A stretch of 46,816 nt of DNA from Christensenella sp. UBA5327 (GCA_002411105.1 DHQX01000047.1:2464-49279), one strand, 5' to 3'. Shown: positions 17,942 to 25,170, numbered from the stretch's first letter. Translations and numbers: made by a program. Notes: a model not told the origin generated them from the sequence alone.

Positions 17942-17967
17942 ACAGGGCTCCGGAATTGGAGCCCTGT
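17942..17967 (-). terminator. Intra-operon hairpin between SBP and ATPase genes, system 2
   Basis: ACAGGGCTCC (17942-17951) and GGAGCCCTGT (17958-17967) form a perfect 10-bp stem. On the minus strand it is followed by only a weak T-rich stretch, so it may protect or process mRNA rather than terminate. It sits at the same place as the hairpin of system 1. Confidence 0.6.
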
Positions 17968-18001
17968 GCTATTGTTTGCTACGATTCGGAAATTAGTGGT
18001 G

Positions 18002-19036
18002 TTACTCCATATTTATTTCTACATGTTGAATGTAGGTTGCGACGATATCAGACTTGTTTTCCGCAATATACTTGGCGCTGTAACTGTCAAACAGTTTGAT
18101 TTCTTCATTGGGAATCATCTTCTCATTGGTCGGGATTCCCTCTCTAAGAGGCCGCAAGTTGAGTTCAGCAGCTACAGCACGCTGAACCTTTTCGGACAGC
18201 ACATAATCCACAAACTTCTGCGCATTCTCCAAATTGGGCGCGCCCTTGATAATCTGCACTGACTGGCCGGGGAAGATCGTGCCTTCCTTGGCGTACACCA
18301 CCTTAACCGGGAACTCGCCGGCTGCCTGCAGCTCTACACAAGGATCTTCATAACTGAGCCCAATTGCATATTCGCCTGCCGCTACTCCATTAAATACCTG
18401 TGAGGAGCCGTTGGCGATTTTGCCATCCAGGTTCACGAGATACTGATCCATAAAATCCCAAGCCTCCTTGGACAGGGGATCTCCATTGCCCATGCCATAG
18501 AGCATGCCAATAAGGCATTGAAAGGCAGAGGAGGAGTTGGCAGGGTCGGCCGTTATAATTTTGCCCTTCAATTCAGGCTTGAGCAGATCAACATACCCCT
18601 CGACGGTCACACCCAACTCTTCAAGCATCTTGGTGTTGACGATCATCACGTTGGGTTCCGCAAAAGCCGCGTTGAAGGGATTGGTACCATCGTTGCGGAA
18701 CTGAGGCATCATGGCATCATTCTCGGGTGAAACATAGACTTCGAAAAGATCTTTGTTTGCAGTCAGCATGGTTTCATCAGCCGCCCAGTGCACATCGACA
18801 GTTACATTGCCACTATCTACTTCCGCTTTTACGCGTTGCAATACTTCACCAGAGTTGCCAGTGATGACCTCGATGTTCAGACCGGTTTCCTCCCGAAATC
18901 CTTCGATAACAATCTTATTGAGCCGCTCATTGCGCGCGGTGTAGATGACCAGGTCATACTTCTGAGCCTGAATGCTCAGTGGCAAGGCAATGGCAAGAAC
19001 AGCAACCAGAACCACAGATAGTAGTTTACGCAACAT
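18002..19036 (-). CDS. ABC transporter substrate-binding protein (AfuA/FbpA type), system 2
   Basis: 344 residues. Signal peptide MLRKLLSVVLVAVLAIALPLSIQAQ with AxA-like cleavage and no lipobox. Same class as the system 1 protein: VIYTARNERL, VLQRVKAEVDSG, LLKPELKGKIITADPANSSSAF, APNLENAQKFVDYVLS. The Fe(III) tyrosine pair is absent here too; the equivalent place reads GLSYEDPCV, with one Tyr. Ligand unknown; the two systems probably take up different but related anions or complexes. Ribosome site AAAGGGGA. First gene of its operon. Confidence 0.87.
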   Translation of the reverse strand: MLRKLLSVVLVAVLAIALPLSIQAQKYDLVIYTARNERLNKIVIEGFREETGLNIEVITGNSGEVLQRVKAEVDSGNVTVDVHWAADETMLTANKDLFEVYVSPENDAMMPQFRNDGTNPFNAAFAEPNVMIVNTKMLEELGVTVEGYVDLLKPELKGKIITADPANSSSAFQCLIGMLYGMGNGDPLSKEAWDFMDQYLVNLDGKIANGSSQVFNGVAAGEYAIGLSYEDPCVELQAAGEFPVKVVYAKEGTIFPGQSVQIIKGAPNLENAQKFVDYVLSEKVQRAVAAELNLRPLREGIPTNEKMIPNEEIKLFDSYSAKYIAENKSDIVATYIQHVEINME

Positions 19037-19191
19037 GATAATCCCCTTTCAGATGTGTGTTTGTTATGGAACCTTACCATAAAACACCGCTATTGTAAAG
19101 TTTATGTAAAATCCCGGGGAATGGCTATGCGGAATCGCATAAAAAAATGATGAAATGCTATGGTTCAAGAGGAAGAAATGGAGAAACAGCC

Positions 19192-19594
19192 ATGACAGAG
19201 CAACGCGCCCGTCAGATCTTCACGGAGAAGCTTCCAAAACAGTTTGCAGGGCTGCTGAACAAGAACAATCTCCGCAGCGAGGCCCTCTTCGGTAATATGA
19301 GTTGACCCTGTCCTCATTCGACAGATGGGTGCAGCGGGTCAACGCGACTGGTTCCAGCCGGGACAAGGATAACCGGAAACCGGAAGAACAGAAAATGCTG
19401 CGGTTGCGCAAAGAAAATCAGCAGCGGCGCAGCATGGGGTACTGACGTCATAAAGCAAGCGGCGCTGATATTCGCGCCAAAGTCATTGTGATTCCAGCAA
19501 ATGCCCAACCCCGAAAACACGCCATGGTCAGTGCACAGATGATGTGCGGAACGACTGTTCAGCTGGAACTGAGTCATTCGCAGAGACCATCATG
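19192..19594 (+). pseudogene. Decayed IS3-family transposase (orfA, start of orfB)
   Basis: Translated in shifting frames this stretch spells an IS3 OrfA. Frame 1 from ATG 19192 gives RARQIFTEKLPKQFAGLL, like the usual FTxEFKxQ start, and stops at 19303. A second frame from 19302 gives SSFDRWVQRVNATGSS and EEQKMLRLRKEN, the helix-turn-helix and leucine-zipper part, up to a stop at 19443. A third frame gives DVIKQAALIFAPKSL, the OrfA end, and a further shift gives IPANAQ with MMC, resembling the OrfB start. At least three frame breaks and no full OrfB: a dead fragment. It lies between the second ABC operon and tRNA-Trp. Confidence 0.75.
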
Positions 19595-19632
19595 AATCTG
19601 TTATAGTTTAAGCTAAAACCCTCATTCAATAA

Positions 19633-19677
19633 CAAAAGCCCCCATTGAAAACATCGCGTTTTCAATGGGGGCTTTTG
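19633..19677. terminator. Strong terminator abutting tRNA-Trp
   Basis: A perfect 20-bp inverted repeat, 19633-19652 with 19658-19677, loop ATCGC, with A and T runs on the outsides. It overlaps the last two bases of the tRNA CCA end and terminates tRNA-Trp on the minus strand. Confidence 0.9.
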
Positions 19678-19691
19678 GCAGGGGCAGAAGG
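19672..19691 (+). repeat. tRNA-Trp 3'-end segment matching 15067-15085 (candidate att site)
   Basis: Second member of the imperfect direct repeat. Sixteen of its bases belong to the tRNA (CCA, discriminator, acceptor strand, part of the T arm). See the findings on a possible island. Confidence 0.45.
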
Positions 19692-19749
19692 ACTCGAACC
19701 CTCAACAAAGGTTTTGGAGACCCACGTGTTACCATTACACCATGCCCCT
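19676..19749 (-). tRNA. trnW: tRNA-Trp (anticodon CCA)
   Basis: On the minus strand the 7-bp acceptor AGGGGCA pairs with TGCCCCT, then G and an encoded CCA end. The anticodon loop CTCCAAA gives CCA, reading UGG. The T arm GAGGG-TTCGAGT-CCTTC is sound; the outermost anticodon-stem pair is a U-U mismatch. 74 nt including CCA. Confidence 0.95.
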
Positions 19750-19760
19750 ATGGCCTGGTC

Positions 19761-19790
19761 ATTATAGTCTATGATGGGGAAAAATGTCAA
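19761..19790 (-). promoter_or_regulatory. Consensus SigA promoter of tRNA-Trp
   Basis: Minus strand: TTGACA (19790-19785), 18 bp, TATAAT (19766-19761). The start point falls a few bases before the tRNA. Confidence 0.85.
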
Positions 19791-19821
19791 CCCGCACCTG
19801 CTGGCACACGGGTCTGGTTCA

Positions 19822-19850
19822 TTGACCCGTGCCCGGCATCGTGATAAAGT
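19822..19850 (+). promoter_or_regulatory. Promoter of the HAD phosphatase gene
   Basis: TTGACC (19822-19827), 17 bp, TAAAGT (19845-19850), 25 bp before the start codon. Confidence 0.55.
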
Positions 19851-19875
19851 GTCATGGAACTGATAGGAGAATGAA

Positions 19876-20517
19876 ATGGAAAGCAAACGTCTGGCGGTTT
19901 TTGATTTCGACAAGACCATGGCGAGCGGGGACAGCATCACTGAGTTCGTGCACTTCCTCTGGGAGAAACGGGTGCTTTCGCTGCCCCGCCTGGCGGTGAT
20001 GCTGCTGATCAGCCTTTTGTGGCTGCTGCGGCTGGTTCCGGTTGAAAAAGCCAAAAACCAGGCGCTGGCCGCCCTCAGGAAAGTCGATCAGAGCCGCGCC
20101 CAGGCCCTGTGCCGGGAGTTTGTGGAAACGCGCCTGGTGCCCCGGATTTTCCCGCCTGCCCTCAAGAAACTGCAGGAGCACCACCTGGCCGGGGATGTTG
20201 TGCTGCTGGTGTCAGCCTCCCCAGCCTGTTATCTAAACCATATCAAGCATTGCTTGCCGCTTGAGGCCGTGCTTGCCACAACCACCGATGATGCCTACCG
20301 GGTCATCACCAACGTGAGGGGGGAGGAAAAGCCCCGTCAGGTGAGGCAATGGCTGGATGCAAATGGCATCACGGCGGATTGGAAGGCCTCCTATGCCTAT
20401 GGGGACAGCAAAAGCGATTTGCCCATCCTGATGCTCACCGGCAACCCTTACTTGGTGAACCCCAGCCCTGGGGCTGTGAAGGCCGCGCCCCATCTGCCGC
20501 AGCTGCGCTGGGAGTAA
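19876..20517 (+). CDS. HAD-IB family phosphatase
   Basis: 213 residues of the SerB-like HAD subclass IB. Motif I DFDKTMASGDS (Asp10 nucleophile, Asp12 acid; numbered from ATG 19876), motif II VSASP, a Lys in EEKPRQVRQW for motif III, and motif IV GDSKSDLP. An unusually hydrophobic stretch, RLAVMLLISLLWLLRLV, lies in the cap region near residues 38-54, as in TIGR01490-type HAD-IB proteins, and may rest on the membrane. Ribosome site TAGGAGA. Likely acts on a phosphomonoester; the substrate is unknown. It converges on rplS across a shared terminator. Confidence 0.85.
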   Translation: MESKRLAVFDFDKTMASGDSITEFVHFLWEKRVLSLPRLAVMLLISLLWLLRLVPVEKAKNQALAALRKVDQSRAQALCREFVETRLVPRIFPPALKKLQEHHLAGDVVLLVSASPACYLNHIKHCLPLEAVLATTTDDAYRVITNVRGEEKPRQVRQWLDANGITADWKASYAYGDSKSDLPILMLTGNPYLVNPSPGAVKAAPHLPQLRWE

Positions 20518-20527
20518 TGCACTGCTC

Positions 20528-20561
20528 AAAAAAACCGGCTGCCGCAGCAGTCGGTTTTTTT
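20528..20561. terminator. Bidirectional terminator between HAD gene and rplS
   Basis: CCGGCTGC (20535-20542) pairs with GCAGTCGG (20547-20554) with one G-U pair, flanked by an A run and a T run. It serves both convergent genes. Confidence 0.88.
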
Positions 20562-20576
20562 GTCAAATCGTTGCCT

Positions 20577-20936
20577 TTATTGAGGCCGAACCCAGGCGGC
20601 TTCCTTGATTTTGGCGGCCTTGCCCTGGCGGGAGCGCAGATAATAAAGCTTGGCGCGGCGCACGCGGCCCCGGCGCACCACTTCGATGCTGTCAACCCTG
20701 GGGGAATGCAGCGGGAAGGTACGCTCCACGCCGATGCCATAGGACACGCGGCGCACGGTAAAGGTCTCCCGGGTTGAACCGTTGCGCTTAGCGATGACGG
20801 TGCCCTCAAAGGCCTGCAGACGCTCACGGCTGCCCTCAACGACCTTCACAAACACGCGCACTGTGTCGCCCACGTTGAAGCTGGGACGGTCTGTGCGCAG
20901 CTGCTGCGCCTCGATGGATCTGATGATTTCACTCAT
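20577..20936 (-). CDS. rplS: 50S ribosomal protein L19
   Basis: 119 residues, the normal size. L19 sits at the 30S-50S interface. Clear family stretches: FNVGDTVRVFVKV, LQAFEGTVIAKRN, TFTVRRVSYGIGVERTFPLHSP and RRAKLYYLRSRQGKAA. ATG 20936 has AAGGAGG upstream. The usual neighbours trmD and rimM are absent; it stands alone behind its own promoter with a leader of about 65 nt. Confidence 0.97.
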   Translation of the reverse strand: MSEIIRSIEAQQLRTDRPSFNVGDTVRVFVKVVEGSRERLQAFEGTVIAKRNGSTRETFTVRRVSYGIGVERTFPLHSPRVDSIEVVRRGRVRRAKLYYLRSRQGKAAKIKEAAWVRPQ

Positions 20937-21008
20937 GACGGTTTCCTCCTTGCCTGCGGCGTTCGTGCTCCCTTGGGATACAGAGGACCGCCTGATGTCG
21001 CAAAAGGG

Positions 21009-21038
21009 ATCATATCACAACTCTTAGGCCAAATGCAA
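21009..21038 (-). promoter_or_regulatory. SigA-type promoter of rplS
   Basis: Minus strand: TTGCAT (21038-21033), 18 bp, TATGAT (21014-21009), with a TG extension. The leader from here to the start codon may hold an L19-type autoregulatory fold, which I could not confirm. Confidence 0.65.
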
Positions 21039-21092
21039 GCATTTTTTGCGGGTGCGACGGTGATAAGCCTGCGCCGCGCCTGCGTGGCAGGA

Positions 21093-21617
21093 TTAACGCG
21101 CTTTTCGCGTGGCCTCACGCCTGGGCTGCCAGGCGGTGCGGGGCCGGGTGAGGATCTCGTGGGTTACCACGGCTTGCACCAGGCTGTTTGGCGCCATGCG
21201 GGGCAGGATTCCGCCCGAAGGCCCTGCCGCTGTTCCCTTTGGTTTTGTCTGCGTTGCCGGCTTCCTAACAACTGGACGGACCAGTTCTGGCCGCTGCTCA
21301 AAGGGCTGAAAATCCATGGATATGCTGCCCCGGAAATCAGGCTCCGCCGCTTGCTCGCTTTCCCACTGCTTATCAGCCTTTTCATCCCACTGCTTTGCTT
21401 TCGCAGGCTCTGGTTTCTTGGCCGGCTCAATGCCCGCCGCCTTCTCAACGGCCTCCTGAAACTGGCGCATAGCCTGCTGGAAAGGGCTTGAGGCTTCGCG
21501 CCGCTGCCCTTGGGCCGGCGCCTGTTTTTTTGCCGCTTCACGGTTTTTCAGCGCCCGCCTGTTCAGGCTGGAGGCAATCGCAAAGATGATAATCAGAATA
21601 ACGCCAATTCCTTCCAA
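21093..21617 (-). CDS. Membrane-anchored protein of unknown function, third gene of the floA cluster
   Basis: 174 residues. One N-terminal membrane segment (GIGVILIIIFAIASS), then a charged, Ala/Lys/Gln/Pro-rich low-complexity region to about 110, then a basic C-terminal part (HEILTRPRTAWQPRR). The start is a TTG at 21617 with AAGGAGGCGAACC at good spacing. It follows floA by 44 bp on the same strand, the position held by yqfB in Bacillus, but I see no sequence reason to call it YqfB. Its lone helix and disordered tail suggest a scaffold or partner of the FloA membrane domain; that is inference. Confidence 0.7.
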   Translation of the reverse strand: MEGIGVILIIIFAIASSLNRRALKNREAAKKQAPAQGQRREASSPFQQAMRQFQEAVEKAAGIEPAKKPEPAKAKQWDEKADKQWESEQAAEPDFRGSISMDFQPFEQRPELVRPVVRKPATQTKPKGTAAGPSGGILPRMAPNSLVQAVVTHEILTRPRTAWQPRREATRKAR

Positions 21618-21661
21618 GGTTCGCCTCCTTTTCTATTGATTCATCGCGGCATGGGGACTAA

Positions 21662-22666
21662 TCATTTGCCCGGAACATCGGGGTTTTGATCTTGCCCGGC
21701 ATTGGGATCGGCCGCTTTAGCGATGCCATCGCGCATCTGGGTATCTGCCAAGACGTTTTGCATCTGATAGTAGTCCATCACACCCAGTTTGCCGGCGCGC
21801 AGCGCTTCTGCCATGGCCAGGGGCACCTCAGCCTCCGCAGCCACCACCTTGGCGCGCATCTCCTGCACCTCGGCCTTCATCTCCTGCTCCCGGGCCACGG
21901 CCATGGCACGGCGCTCCTCAGCCCGGGCCTGGGCGATGCGCCGGTCGGCCTCCGCCTGATCCATCTGCAGCTGGGCACCGATGTTGCGGCCCACGTCCAC
22001 ATCGGCGATATCGATGGAGAGAATCTCAAACGCTGTGCCGGCGTCCAAGCCCTTGTTGAGCACCGTGTGGCTAATCTTGTCAGGATTCTCCAGCACTTCC
22101 TTGTGGGACTCGGCAGAGCCGATGGTGGTGACAATGCCCTCGCCCACGCGGGCCATGACGGTTTCCTCGCCGGCACCGCCCACCAGCTGCTGGATGCTGG
22201 TGCGCACAGTCACCCGGGCCTTGGCCCGCATCTCGATGCCATCCTTGGCGATAGCAGCCACCGGGGGAGACTCGATGACCTTGGGGATAACGCTCATCTG
22301 CACCGCCTGGAGCACATCGCGCCCGGCCAGGTCGATGGCGCAGGCCTGTTCAAAGGTGAGCTTGATGCCCGCCTGCTGCGCCGAGATAAGCGCCTTCACC
22401 ACCCGTTCGATGTTGCCGCCAGCCAGGTAATGCTTTTCAAGCTGGTTGATGGTCAGGTTAAGCCCGGCCTTGGTGGCGGTGATCATGGCGTCCACCAGAC
22501 GGTGGGGGGAGATGCGGCGCAGCCGCATGCCGATGAGGGTGATGATGGTCAGCGGCACACCTGATGCTCTGGCCCTGATCCACAGCCCGATGGGGACATA
22601 GCGGAAAAAAATCACAAACAGCAGAATAACAGCGATAATAACGATCCCCAGCATAATCTCAGGCAT
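21662..22666 (-). CDS. floA: Flotillin-like protein FloA
   Basis: 334 residues. FloA organises fluid membrane microdomains and supports secretion and wall functions. An N-terminal hydrophobic hairpin (IMLGIVIIAVILLFVIFF) is followed by the SPFH-like region with the FloA hallmarks VGMRLRRI-like LIGMRLRRISP, KAGLNLTINQLEKHYLAGG and IPKVIESPP, and then an Ala/Glu-rich coiled coil (AEADRRIAQARAEERRAMAV). I prefer ATG 22666: AGGAGGA lies just upstream and the length matches Bacillus FloA. The earlier ATG 22711 overlaps the nfeD stop and would add 15 unusual residues. Confidence 0.93.
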   Translation of the reverse strand: MPEIMLGIVIIAVILLFVIFFRYVPIGLWIRARASGVPLTIITLIGMRLRRISPHRLVDAMITATKAGLNLTINQLEKHYLAGGNIERVVKALISAQQAGIKLTFEQACAIDLAGRDVLQAVQMSVIPKVIESPPVAAIAKDGIEMRAKARVTVRTSIQQLVGGAGEETVMARVGEGIVTTIGSAESHKEVLENPDKISHTVLNKGLDAGTAFEILSIDIADVDVGRNIGAQLQMDQAEADRRIAQARAEERRAMAVAREQEMKAEVQEMRAKVVAAEAEVPLAMAEALRAGKLGVMDYYQMQNVLADTQMRDGIAKAADPNAGQDQNPDVPGK

Positions 22667-22707
22667 GCCCAGTCCTCCTCTTATCTCGTTGAATAGTGTA
22701 TTGAAAT

Positions 22708-23208
22708 TCATGTGCGCACCGCCTCTACCATCACCCGGGCGCCTTCAACCTCCCGCACCCGGACGCGCACGCCCTGGTCGATGAAGGTGCCCACGCTCAC
22801 CACGTTCACCCGCTCGCCCTCGATCTCGGCCATGCCGGCCGGGCGCAGCACCGTGAGGGTGATGCCCTCCTTGTTCAGGTATCCGTCGTATTCATCAGTC
22901 GCCACAAAGCCGGCGTCCCGGCTCTGAGAACCCTGAAGGATAAGCGCTGAGCGGGAGAGGCGCCCCTTGGTGGTGGATTTGATGGAGATGTAGATGGCGA
23001 TCCCCACGAAAGCCAGCAGGAGGATTCCCACCCCCAGCCCCGCCATATAGCCATATTCTATCCAGGTGAGAACAGCCGCGCCAAACAGCAGAATAATTCC
23101 GGATATGCCGGGAATGCCAAAGCCCGGCATAAAAATCTCCACAATGACCAGCGCGATGCCCACCAGCACACAGATGAGAATCGGCAAGTTATTCAGAATG
23201 AAATCCAT
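22708..23208 (-). CDS. NfeD-family membrane protein
   Basis: 166 residues: a short NfeD without the serine-protease domain. Three or four membrane helices at residues ~7-75 (LPILICVLVGIALVIVEIFMPG; GIILLFGAAVLTW; GLGVGILLLAFVGIAIYI) are followed by a C-terminal OB fold (GITLTVLRPAGMAEIEGERVNV, GVRVRVREVEGARVMVE). NfeD proteins are encoded next to flotillins and act with them at the membrane, and floA follows directly here. ATG 23208 has AAGGAGGGAG upstream. Confidence 0.9.
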   Translation of the reverse strand: MDFILNNLPILICVLVGIALVIVEIFMPGFGIPGISGIILLFGAAVLTWIEYGYMAGLGVGILLLAFVGIAIYISIKSTTKGRLSRSALILQGSQSRDAGFVATDEYDGYLNKEGITLTVLRPAGMAEIEGERVNVVSVGTFIDQGVRVRVREVEGARVMVEAVRT

Positions 23209-23271
23209 AGCGCTCCCTCCTTAATGGTATTCTACCTCAAAACCCTGATGGATAAACCGTTTTAAGGCGTT

Positions 23272-23859
23272 TTATGCGCGCCCTTCATTCGTTCCGGGTT
23301 TTTCCGGCAGTGATGTCAGCTTGTCGCGCAGCAGCTGCATATCCTCCCAGGCGTCCCGCTTTTTGGCCGGATCCCGCAAAAGCGCCGCCGGATGGAAAGT
23401 GGGCAGGATAAACACCCCTTTGCGCTCCACAAACTGGCCCCGGGCGCGGGTGATGCGCAATTCCGGCCCCAGGATGTGCTTAAGCGCCGTGGCCCCCAGC
23501 AGCAGAATTACCTGCGGGCGGATCAGCGCGGTCTGTGCCCGGAGGAAAGGCAGACAGTTTCCCGCCTCCTCGTCTGTGGGCACCCGGTTGCCCGGCGGTC
23601 TGCACTTCACCACATTGCCGATGAAAACCTCCTCCCGGCTTACACCGATCGCCGCCAGCATCCGGGTGAGCAGCTGCCCCGCCGCCCCCACAAAGGCCAG
23701 GCCCTGCCGGTCTTCATCGGCGCCTGGGCCCTCTCCAATGATCATCAGCCGCGCGTCCGGGTTCCCCTGGCCGGGCACTTTGTTTTTGATGCCGTTTGAA
23801 ATCTGGCACAGCGTGCAGCCTGCGATGTCCGCATTTACCTTTGTCCATGATGTGGTCAT
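23272..23859 (-). CDS. Type-4 uracil-DNA glycosylase
   Basis: 195 residues. Removes uracil from DNA as the first step of base-excision repair. Family 4 carries a [4Fe-4S] cluster, and the four expected Cys are seen: C15 and C18 in CTLC, one in VVKCRPPGN and one in NCLPF. Active-site motif GEGPGADED with the nearby GLAFVGAAGQLL, and the His motif FHPAALLRD, fit the family. Start ATG 23859 lies two bases after the stop of the small membrane-protein gene with no strong ribosome site, so translation is probably coupled. Confidence 0.93.
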   Translation of the reverse strand: MTTSWTKVNADIAGCTLCQISNGIKNKVPGQGNPDARLMIIGEGPGADEDRQGLAFVGAAGQLLTRMLAAIGVSREEVFIGNVVKCRPPGNRVPTDEEAGNCLPFLRAQTALIRPQVILLLGATALKHILGPELRITRARGQFVERKGVFILPTFHPAALLRDPAKKRDAWEDMQLLRDKLTSLPEKPGTNEGRA

Positions 23860-23861
23860 GG

Positions 23862-24074
23862 CTACTGGAAACGTGAGCCCAGCAGGGTGAAGGTGGAGAG
23901 GATATCCCGCCTGAGCCAGTTGACCAAGCTCAAAATCAACAGGATCATGATCAGAATGACCACAGCCCCCAGTATGACGCCCATAAAATCGCTCATCCCC
24001 GCCGCAAAGCGCAGATAGTCCCGCCGTTCCTGACGCTCTTCTTCCTCCAGCGCCATATAGTCATGGTGATCCAC
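23862..24074 (-). CDS. Small single-helix membrane protein
   Basis: 70 residues with an acidic head (MALEEEERQERRDY), one long hydrophobic helix (GVILGAVVILIMILLILSLV) and a short basic end (NWLRRDIL). No family recognised. Start is GTG 24074, with AGGAGG (24088-24083) eight bases away; ATG 24080 and GTG 24083 lie too close to that site. The predicted transcript start near 24089 gives a very short leader that agrees. It is co-transcribed with the uracil-DNA glycosylase. Confidence 0.65.
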   Translation of the reverse strand: MDHHDYMALEEEERQERRDYLRFAAGMSDFMGVILGAVVILIMILLILSLVNWLRRDILSTFTLLGSRFQ

Positions 24075-24095
24075 AGCCATCACCTCCTGCCCTCA

Positions 24096-24124
24096 ATTTT
24101 AGCGTATCAGGCAGAAATGCGCAA
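24096..24124 (-). promoter_or_regulatory. Promoter of the small membrane protein-udg operon
   Basis: Minus strand: TTGCGC (24124-24119), 17 bp, TAAAAT (24101-24096). Confidence 0.5.
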
Positions 24125-24135
24125 TCTTTCAATCC

Positions 24136-24164
24136 TTTTCATTAGCGGCCGGATGTACTATACT
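24136..24164 (+). promoter_or_regulatory. Probable promoter of the nucleotidyltransferase gene
   Basis: TATACT at 24159-24164 is a good -10; the -35 at 24136-24141 (TTTTCA) is weak with 17-bp spacing. It lies 30 bp before the start codon. Confidence 0.5.
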
Positions 24165-24194
24165 ATGGGCAGAAATAAACCTGAGGAGGTAATC

Positions 24195-25106
24195 ATGCGG
24201 GAACCGATCTTGGTGGTGATGGCAGCGGGCATCGGCAGCCGGTTTGGCGGGCTTAAACAAATGACGCCTTTTGGGCTTCATGGGGAGAGCCTGATTGACT
24301 ATTCCCTCTTTGACGCGCTGCGCTCCGGCTTCAAGCGGGTGATTTTTATCGTCAACGGCAAAATCATCGACGACTTCAAGGACCTGGTGGGCAGCCATGT
24401 GGAAGACCGGATGGAGGTCACCTATGTCTGCCAGGAGCTGGACAAATTGCCCCCTGGCCTCACCGTGCCGCCAGAGCGGGTGAAGCCCTGGGGCACCGCC
24501 CACGCGGTGCTGTGCTGCAAGGACGTGATTGACGCGCCCTTCTGCGCCATCAACGGGGATGACCTGTATGGCCTGGACGCGATGCAGCAGATGTACGCCT
24601 TCCTCAAAAGCGGCCCCAAGCCCCATGAATATGCCATGGTGGGGTTTGAGCTGCACAACACCCTGTCGGAACACGGCTATGTCTCCCGGGGGGTGTGCCA
24701 GGTGGATGAGAAGGGGTATCTGGAGAACATCGTGGAGCGCCTCCACATCATTTCCACCGTGGACGGCCCCATGTATACCCTTGATAACCAGACCTATCAT
24801 CGCCTGCCGGAGGGCACCACGGTGTCCATGAACATGTGGGCCTTCACCCCCCAGGTGATTGAGGAGATTGAGGCCCGCTTCCCCGCCTTCCACAAGACCG
24901 CCCTGGCGGAAAACCCCCTGAAGGCGGAGTTTTATCTGCCCAACCTGGTGGGCGATTTGCTGCGGGAAAACAAGGTCACCGTCAAGGTGATGCGCTCAAA
25001 GGACAAGTGGTTTGGTGTCACCAACGCCTCTGACCGGCCCATCGTGGAGGACGCTCTGCGGGAATTGACCCGGCACGGGGTGTATCCTGACGGCCTATGG
25101 AAATAA
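24195..25106 (+). CDS. Sugar-phosphate nucleotidyltransferase-like protein
   Basis: 303 residues, cytoplasmic. NTP_transferase fold: the nucleotide-binding AAGIGSRFGGLKQM at residues 9-22, the metal-binding NGDD near residue 120, and KPWGTAHAVL in between. The family, common in Clostridia and Bacteroidetes, usually has NADD rather than NGDD; product and sugar are not established. It could make a UDP- or CDP-activated sugar for envelope polymers. Start ATG 24195 follows TGAGGAGGT; the longer frame to 24063 crosses the promoter. Single gene with its own terminator. Confidence 0.85.
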   Translation: MREPILVVMAAGIGSRFGGLKQMTPFGLHGESLIDYSLFDALRSGFKRVIFIVNGKIIDDFKDLVGSHVEDRMEVTYVCQELDKLPPGLTVPPERVKPWGTAHAVLCCKDVIDAPFCAINGDDLYGLDAMQQMYAFLKSGPKPHEYAMVGFELHNTLSEHGYVSRGVCQVDEKGYLENIVERLHIISTVDGPMYTLDNQTYHRLPEGTTVSMNMWAFTPQVIEEIEARFPAFHKTALAENPLKAEFYLPNLVGDLLRENKVTVKVMRSKDKWFGVTNASDRPIVEDALRELTRHGVYPDGLWK

Positions 25107-25122
25107 GCCTGCATTGAAAGCC

Positions 25123-25160
25123 AACGCCCGGCACCATCTGATGATGCCGGGCGTTTTTTT
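25123..25160 (+). terminator. Rho-independent terminator
   Basis: AACGCCCGGCA (25123-25133) pairs with TGCCGGGCGTT (25145-25155), then a T run to 25160. It ends 10 bp before the convergent glycerate-kinase stop. Confidence 0.9.
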
Positions 25161-25170
25161 GCCTTACGGA

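Noticed and set aside
20937..21008. L19 leader RNA upstream of rplS
   Set aside because: Short pairings such as GGCG/CGCC can be drawn, but no convincing conserved fold could be recognised by eye.
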